From NCBI RefSeq assembly GCF_016793705.1, contig NZ_JAEULO010000001.1, forward strand, positions 62,001-126,000: DNA of 64,000 bases. Reading direction: 5' to 3'. The notes under the pieces are model-generated. The model was not told the DNA's origin and did no database searches. It was given only the letters and a program-made list of their open reading frames with translations. The translations under genes were made by a program, and so were the position numbers. Positions 59,714 to 64,000 of this stretch are shown one piece after another. This stretch comes from Tabrizicola sp. Lineage in GTDB: Bacteria > Pseudomonadota > Alphaproteobacteria > Rhodobacterales > Rhodobacteraceae. How positions within the stretch are numbered: position 1 is the stretch's first letter; each line of letters opens with the position of its first letter.

Positions 59714-60456
59714 CACCCGCGCCCCAGATAGACGCTGACCACCTGCGGGTCGCGGGTGACATGGTCGAGGCTGCCTTCCGCCAGAACCGCGCCCTCATGC
59801 AGCACTGTCACCCGGCAGTCCAGGCGGCGGACGAAATCCATGTCATGCTCCACCACGACGACGGCGCGGTCTTGCGCCAGATTGACCAGAAGGTCGGTGG
59901 TCTGCGCGCGCTCGGCCGGGGTCATGCCGGCGACCGGTTCGTCCACCAGCAAGAGCCGGGGTTCCTGCGCCAGAAGCATCGCAATCTCCAGCCATTGCTT
60001 CTGGCCGTGGGACAGCTCGCCCGATTTGCGCTGCAGATGGCCGCTGAGGCCCACCTCATTGGCCAGCGCGCGAACACGGGCCAGGTCGGCGGGTTTCGGC
60101 GACCAGAACAGCACCTTCCACGGGCTGCGCGCGGCCTTCAGCGCGAGGATCAGGTTGGCCTCGACGGTCTGATCCTCGAACACGGTCGGACGCTGGAACT
60201 TGCGACCGATGCCTTCGCGGGCGATGCGGGCCTCGTTCAGACCCAGAAGCGAGATCGACCGGGGGCCGAAAGTGACGGTGCCGCTGTCGGGCCGGGTCTT
60301 GCCGGTGATGATATCCATGAAAGTGGTCTTGCCGGCGCCGTTCGGGCCGATGATGGCGCGCAGCTCGGCGGGGCCGATCGAGAAGGACAGGTTGTTGATG
60401 GCGCGGAAGCCGTCGAAAGAAACAGAGACGCCGGAAACCTCAAGAAGCGCGGTCAT
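59713..60456 (-). CDS. urtD: Urea ABC transporter ATPase UrtD
   Basis: A 247-residue LivG-type ATPase with Walker A GPNGAGKTTFMDIITGKTRPD, GIGRKFQRPTVFEDQTVEANL (typical UrtD), signature ELSHGQKQWLEIAMLL and LLLVDEPVAGMTPAE. The form LSHGQKQ instead of LSGGQ is usual for UrtD. The start overlaps the urtC stop by four bases. It pairs with UrtE on the cytoplasmic face of UrtBC. Confidence 0.94.
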   Translation of the reverse strand: MTALLEVSGVSVSFDGFRAINNLSFSIGPAELRAIIGPNGAGKTTFMDIITGKTRPDSGTVTFGPRSISLLGLNEARIAREGIGRKFQRPTVFEDQTVEANLILALKAARSPWKVLFWSPKPADLARVRALANEVGLSGHLQRKSGELSHGQKQWLEIAMLLAQEPRLLLVDEPVAGMTPAERAQTTDLLVNLAQDRAVVVVEHDMDFVRRLDCRVTVLHEGAVLAEGSLDHVTRDPQVVSVYLGRG

Positions 60457-61685
60457 TCCTGCGCCTCCTGTTCCTGCAGGCTGCCGTCATCGGGGCCCAG
60501 GGGCGCACCCTTGCGGTCGGGGGTGCCGATATGCAGGAAGCGGTCGAAAAGGCCGCCGATGCCTTTTGGGGCAAGAAGCGTGACCGCAACGAAGCTGAAC
60601 CCGAGGATCACCAGCCACCAGTCCACCCAGGCAATGCTGACGGGGCCGAGGGGGATGTCAGGCAGGCGACCCGAGGTGAAAAGGCTTGAGAGCAGCGACA
60701 CGAAACCCGCACCGATCACCGCGCCGTACAGCCGCCCACGTCCGCCGATGGCGACCCAGACGGCAAGGTAGATCGAGGCGATCGGGGCCAGTTCCGCCGG
60801 GTTGATGATCCCGGCCTGCGGGTAGTAAAGCACGCCCGCCAGCGTTGCGACCAGGGCGGTCAGGGTGAAGACGAAAAGCTTGTAGGCCTCGACCGGGTAG
60901 CCAAGGAAGCGCACCCGCGCCTCGTCATCGCGGATGGCACGGATCACCGATCCGAACTTGCCCGAGACAACCCAGGCCAGCGCCAGATAGCCAAGCCCAA
61001 GCGCCAGTGCCGAGGCCCAGAAGAACCAGACCGAGACCAGATCCTGCGAGGTATCCGTCAGACCCGGGAGGTTCTGCAGGCCGGAGAGCCCGTTGTTGCC
61101 GCGCAAGCCGCTGTCGTTCTGAAAAAGGTAAAGCGCCAGCGCCAGCGTCATCGCCTGCGTCAGGATCGAGAGGTAAACCCCGGTCACGCGGGCCCGGAAC
61201 GCGAGCCAGCCGAAGACCAACGCCAGCAGGCCGGGAACCGACAGCGCCAGGGTCAGCTGCAGGGGCAGGCTGTGCGCGAAGGTCCAGATCGCAGGCAGCT
61301 CGGACGAGCCGACGACGCCGAAGATCTGGGTGGCGATGCCCTGTTGCACTTCCTCGGGCGTTGCCGGGAGGCCGCCCTGCGCCAGCGCCGTGACCACGAT
61401 CTCTTCGGTCCGGGCATACATCAGCCACATGCCGATCATGTAGCCGCCAAGCGCAAAGAACGCCATGTGGCCCAGCGAAAGGATGCCGGCATAACCCCAG
61501 ACCAGATCCATCGCCAGGGCGACAAGGCAAAGGCACAGCGTCTTGCCCAGCGTCTTGACGAAAGAGGTGGAGATCAGCCCCGCGCCGAAGCCTTCGGAGA
61601 GAAGCGTGATGGCAAGGGTGAAAACGGCAAGAGCGGCAAGGAAGATCAGGACCGAGGGGGTGCGGGCAAGGAAGGATCGGGTCAT
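60453..61685 (-). CDS. urtC: Urea ABC transporter permease UrtC
   Basis: A 410-residue LivM-type permease with about ten hydrophobic segments. Blocks are DLVWGYAGILSLGHMAFFALGGYMIGMWLM, the NNGLSGLQNLPG segment, IRAIRDDEARVRFLGYPVEAYKL and VWVAIGGRGRLYGAVIGAG. The periplasmic insertion with MYARTEEIVVTALAQGG is typical of UrtC. A short hydrophilic tail follows residue 385. It starts one base after the urtB stop. Confidence 0.93.
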   Translation of the reverse strand: MTRSFLARTPSVLIFLAALAVFTLAITLLSEGFGAGLISTSFVKTLGKTLCLCLVALAMDLVWGYAGILSLGHMAFFALGGYMIGMWLMYARTEEIVVTALAQGGLPATPEEVQQGIATQIFGVVGSSELPAIWTFAHSLPLQLTLALSVPGLLALVFGWLAFRARVTGVYLSILTQAMTLALALYLFQNDSGLRGNNGLSGLQNLPGLTDTSQDLVSVWFFWASALALGLGYLALAWVVSGKFGSVIRAIRDDEARVRFLGYPVEAYKLFVFTLTALVATLAGVLYYPQAGIINPAELAPIASIYLAVWVAIGGRGRLYGAVIGAGFVSLLSSLFTSGRLPDIPLGPVSIAWVDWWLVILGFSFVAVTLLAPKGIGGLFDRFLHIGTPDRKGAPLGPDDGSLQEQEAQE

Positions 61686-61686
61686 G

Positions 61687-63627
61687 TCAATCCCCCGCCG
61701 CTCGCCCGCGCAGCGCGATGATGCCGCGCGGCCGGAACTGGATGAAAAGGATGATGAAGAGGATCATGTAGGTCTGCGCCGCAAGGGTGTTAGAGGGGTT
61801 CAGGAACTCGATCAGCTTTTGCAAGGACCCAATCATCGTGGCCCCGGCCAGCGTGCCCCAGACATTGCCGACCCCGCCCACGACCACGGTCATGAAGCTT
61901 TGCACGATGTAGTCGGCGCCCATTTCCGAGGTGACCTTGGCATAAAGCCCGATGGCGACACCCGCGATCCCGGCGATTCCGGACCCAAGGCCGAAGGTCA
62001 GCATGGCTATGCGGTCCGGGTTGATCCCCATCGAGGCCGCCATGGCAGGGTTCTGGGTCACGGCGCGCGCCTCCAGCCCAAGCCGGGTCCGCTTCATCAG
62101 CCAGAGAAAGAACAGAAGGAACAGAAGCGCGAGAAGGAAGATCGCGATTCGGATATAGCTGATCGAGACCACGTCATTGAAGGTGAGCGCACCGTCGAGC
62201 CAGGCCGGGGCGGTCAGCGGGCGGGCTTGCGTCCCGAAGACGTTCTTCAGTATCTGCTGCAGCGCGATCGAGATGCCGAAGGTGGCGAGAAGCGTTTCTA
62301 GGGGCCGCCTGTAAAGATGGCTGATCACCAGACGCTCCATCGCCACACCGGCCGCGAAGGTCACCGCAAAGGCCAGGGGCAGCGCAACCAGCAGCGAAAG
62401 CGTGTAATCGGGCACGAAAAGCTGCACCACATAGCCGGTATAGGCGCCGATGGTGATGAACTCGCCATGCGCCATGTTGATCACGCCCATGACGCCGAAG
62501 GTGATGGCAAGGCCGATAGCGGCAAGGAAGTAGATCGCGGCCAGGGACAGCGCATCGAGCCCCAGATCGACCGCCTGCATTGCGGCCACCTTGCGGTCGA
62601 TCTTTGCCAAAGCGTCGGTGGCGGCGGTGGTGACCGCAGGATCGGGCTCGGTGAAGACGTCGTAGAACCGGTGCGCGGCCAGCACCTTTGCGGCCTCGTC
62701 ATCGGTGGCGGCAACCGGGACCGCGCCCGATGCCTCAAGCGCGGTATAGGCGCGGTCGCGAGCGGCTTCGGTGTTCAGATCGGCCACCGGCACGCCGCCG
62801 ACCTTGCCTTCGACGATGTTTGCCACAAGTGCGGCCCGCTGGTCTTCGGCAGTCAGCCGCGCCGGGGCAAGGTTGGCGGCTACCAGCAGATCATAGGCCT
62901 CGGCCTCGGTCAGATCGCGGCCGGGGACCAGCACGCGGGCGACGTTTCCACCGGGGGCCTTTAGGGCGGCGATGCGGGTAGTGGCGACCAAAGGGTTCAG
63001 CGCGGCGCGGGTGTCCAGCGCGGTGTCGGTGCCAAGCGCGCGGATCGCCGCCACGCGGGCGGCGCTGTCGGGGTCGAAGCGCAGGGCCAAAATGCGCTCC
63101 AGCCGCTCTTTCTGTGCCCGCAGGCCCGGGTCGTCCTCGGTCGGGATCGAGGCCCTGAGCGGAGCCAGCGTTTCGGGGGATGTGTCGCGGGCGATGCTGT
63201 CCAGCGCGGCGCGGCGCTTTGCGGGGTCAGGATCGGACAGCGTGAACTGCACCAGTGCCGACGAGATGACGCTGCGCACCCCGGCATTGGGCTTCAGGGC
63301 GGTCAACTCGGCCTTTGCGGCTGTCCCTGCAGGGGTGCCATCAAGGGCGGTCAGAGCGAATCCGTCGCCCTCGGGTGTCGCCAGAAACAGGGCCTGATCC
63401 GCCTTGCGCACCACCAGCCGCTTCTCCGCCCAGGCGGCAAGGATGTCGTCGGCCATAGGATCGCCGCTGGCGGCAAGGGCGGTGACCACCTGTCCAATGC
63501 TCTGACGCGAGGGCTTTTCGATTTGATCGCGGTTCGCCGCGACAATTGCCGCTGCTTCGCCCTCGGCCAGGGCAGGCACGGGCGCAAGCCAGAACAGGGC
63601 CGCAGCAAGGAGGGCGGTCAGGCGCAT
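61687..63627 (-). CDS. urtB: Urea ABC transporter permease UrtB
   Basis: A 646-residue protein with a signal-like N-terminus (MRLTALLAAALFWLAPVPAL) and an alanine-rich periplasmic extension of about 340 residues, followed by the LivH-type permease core: YFLAAIGLAITFGVMGVINM, AHGEFITIGAYTGYVVQLF, the RRPLETLLATFGISIALQQ segment and VVGGVGNVWGTLAGA. The long N-terminal domain is usual for UrtB in proteobacteria. The ATG at 63627 begins the signal-like helix; the frame upstream crosses a strong hairpin and is not coding. It forms the channel with UrtC. Confidence 0.93.
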   Translation of the reverse strand: MRLTALLAAALFWLAPVPALAEGEAAAIVAANRDQIEKPSRQSIGQVVTALAASGDPMADDILAAWAEKRLVVRKADQALFLATPEGDGFALTALDGTPAGTAAKAELTALKPNAGVRSVISSALVQFTLSDPDPAKRRAALDSIARDTSPETLAPLRASIPTEDDPGLRAQKERLERILALRFDPDSAARVAAIRALGTDTALDTRAALNPLVATTRIAALKAPGGNVARVLVPGRDLTEAEAYDLLVAANLAPARLTAEDQRAALVANIVEGKVGGVPVADLNTEAARDRAYTALEASGAVPVAATDDEAAKVLAAHRFYDVFTEPDPAVTTAATDALAKIDRKVAAMQAVDLGLDALSLAAIYFLAAIGLAITFGVMGVINMAHGEFITIGAYTGYVVQLFVPDYTLSLLVALPLAFAVTFAAGVAMERLVISHLYRRPLETLLATFGISIALQQILKNVFGTQARPLTAPAWLDGALTFNDVVSISYIRIAIFLLALLFLLFFLWLMKRTRLGLEARAVTQNPAMAASMGINPDRIAMLTFGLGSGIAGIAGVAIGLYAKVTSEMGADYIVQSFMTVVVGGVGNVWGTLAGATMIGSLQKLIEFLNPSNTLAAQTYMILFIILFIQFRPRGIIALRGRAAGD

Positions 63628-63652
63628 GGGGTTTCCGAGCACAGGGCAAGAC

Positions 63653-63679
63653 GCGAGAGGGGGGAGGGCCCCCTCTCGC
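63653..63679 (-). promoter_or_regulatory. Strong intercistronic hairpin between urtA and urtB
   Basis: GCGAGAGGGGG pairs perfectly with CCCCCTCTCGC (11 bp) around a 5-base loop, 10 bases after the urtA stop. It probably makes urtA more abundant than the membrane components. Confidence 0.65.
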
Positions 63680-63689
63680 CCGAGGCAGA

Positions 63690-64000
63690 TCAGTAGTTCG
63701 AGGTCAGCTGAACGCAGGTCTTGGTCTCGGTGTTGTACATACCGCACTTCAGCTCGGCCCAGTCTGCCTCAAGCACCGCCGATTCCGGCAGGTAGTCGGT
63801 CCAGGCATCGCCGGGGACCGGCTCGGTCTGGCTGATGATGTCGAACTGGCCATCGGCGCGGATCTCGCCGATCAGCACCGGCTTCGTCAGGTGGTGGTTC
63901 GGCAGCATCTTGGACATCCCGCCGGTCAAGTTCGGAAACTCCTGCCCGATCATTGCGGCCGAGACCGCATCAACCTCGGTCGTGCCGGCGGCCGTCACCG
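63690..64000 (-). CDS. urtA: Urea ABC transporter substrate-binding protein UrtA (C-terminus only)
   Basis: The last 103 residues of UrtA are present; the N-terminal three quarters lie beyond the window. The segment AMIGQEFPNLTGGMSKMLPN, HHLTKPVLIGEIRADGQFDI and the end YNTETKTCVQLTSNY are typical of the urea-binding protein. A cysteine pair (KCGMYNTETKTC) closes the C-terminus. It is the first gene of the urt operon in this reading direction. No urease gene is in the window. Confidence 0.92.
   Translation of the reverse strand, partial: VTAAGTTEVDAVSAAMIGQEFPNLTGGMSKMLPNHHLTKPVLIGEIRADGQFDIISQTEPVPGDAWTDYLPESAVLEADWAELKCGMYNTETKTCVQLTSNY

Overview
The window looks like a chromosome segment of a high-GC alphaproteobacterium of the Rhodobacteraceae/Paracoccaceae type. 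The evidence is the ethylmalonyl-CoA pathway genes ecm and ccr close together, a DUF1127 gene behind an Fnr-type box, a DUF3726 protein, a urt urea transporter, and many ABC import and catabolism cassettes. Coding density is high, with many stop/start overlaps of the ATGA or TGATG kind. No rRNA, tRNA, CRISPR array or intact mobile element was seen.

Layout. (1) 1-11.1 kb is mostly housekeeping: a DUF1127 protein (partial), ecm, a lectin-like secreted protein, a glycerolipid acyltransferase, ccr with a small conserved protein behind it, a RecD-like helicase, a stand-alone AsnC/Lrp sensor domain, pyrD with a DUF952 gene, and a periplasmic 5'-nucleotidase-family protein. (2) 11.2-17.1 kb is a minus-strand operon: a Rieske oxygenase, then a polyamine-type ABC importer and a cupin. 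(3) 17.2-29.1 kb is a sugar cassette: a UxaA-family dehydratase, a DeoR regulator and an RbsABC-type importer with a DUF2291 lipoprotein on the minus strand. Divergent to these are an L-fucose/L-arabinose-isomerase-family protein, a split transketolase and an FGGY kinase. Operator-like repeats with 10-bp phase sit at both promoter regions. (4) 29.5-39.3 kb is a ProVWX-type importer with an Ldh_2 dehydrogenase, an aldehyde dehydrogenase, an M19-fold protein lacking its first metal motif, a 554-residue protein I do not recognise, DUF3726 and a LysR regulator. (5) 39.7-47.9 kb is a carnitine-type cluster: LysR, a fused L-carnitine dehydrogenase/thioesterase, an ADP-forming acyl-CoA ligase, a CaiD-like enzyme, an Fe-S flavoprotein, a cupin and an XRE-cupin regulator. 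(6) 47.96-49.05 kb is a small graveyard: a truncated PfkB-kinase pseudogene and an internally deleted IS5-family transposase. (7) 49.1-58.9 kb is a cluster that resembles rhizopine (moc) catabolism: a sugar-type ABC importer, a Gfo/Idh oxidoreductase, a TIM-barrel isomerase, two membrane di-iron enzymes, a MocE-type Rieske ferredoxin, a strongly altered PanB-like protein and a LacI regulator. (8) 59-64 kb is urtABCDE, with urtA cut by the window edge.

Taken together, this is a nutrient-scavenging region. Four separate importer-plus-enzyme modules each carry their own regulator or operator-like repeats and probably feed sugars, polyols, quaternary amines and carnitine into central metabolism. 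The ethylmalonyl-CoA pathway would assimilate the resulting acetyl-CoA. The best candidates for an undescribed system are the moc-like oxygenase cluster (49.1-57.5 kb), the isomerase/FGGY kinase/split-transketolase cassette (19-29 kb) and the ProXWV/M19-like/554-residue protein cluster (29.5-38.3 kb).
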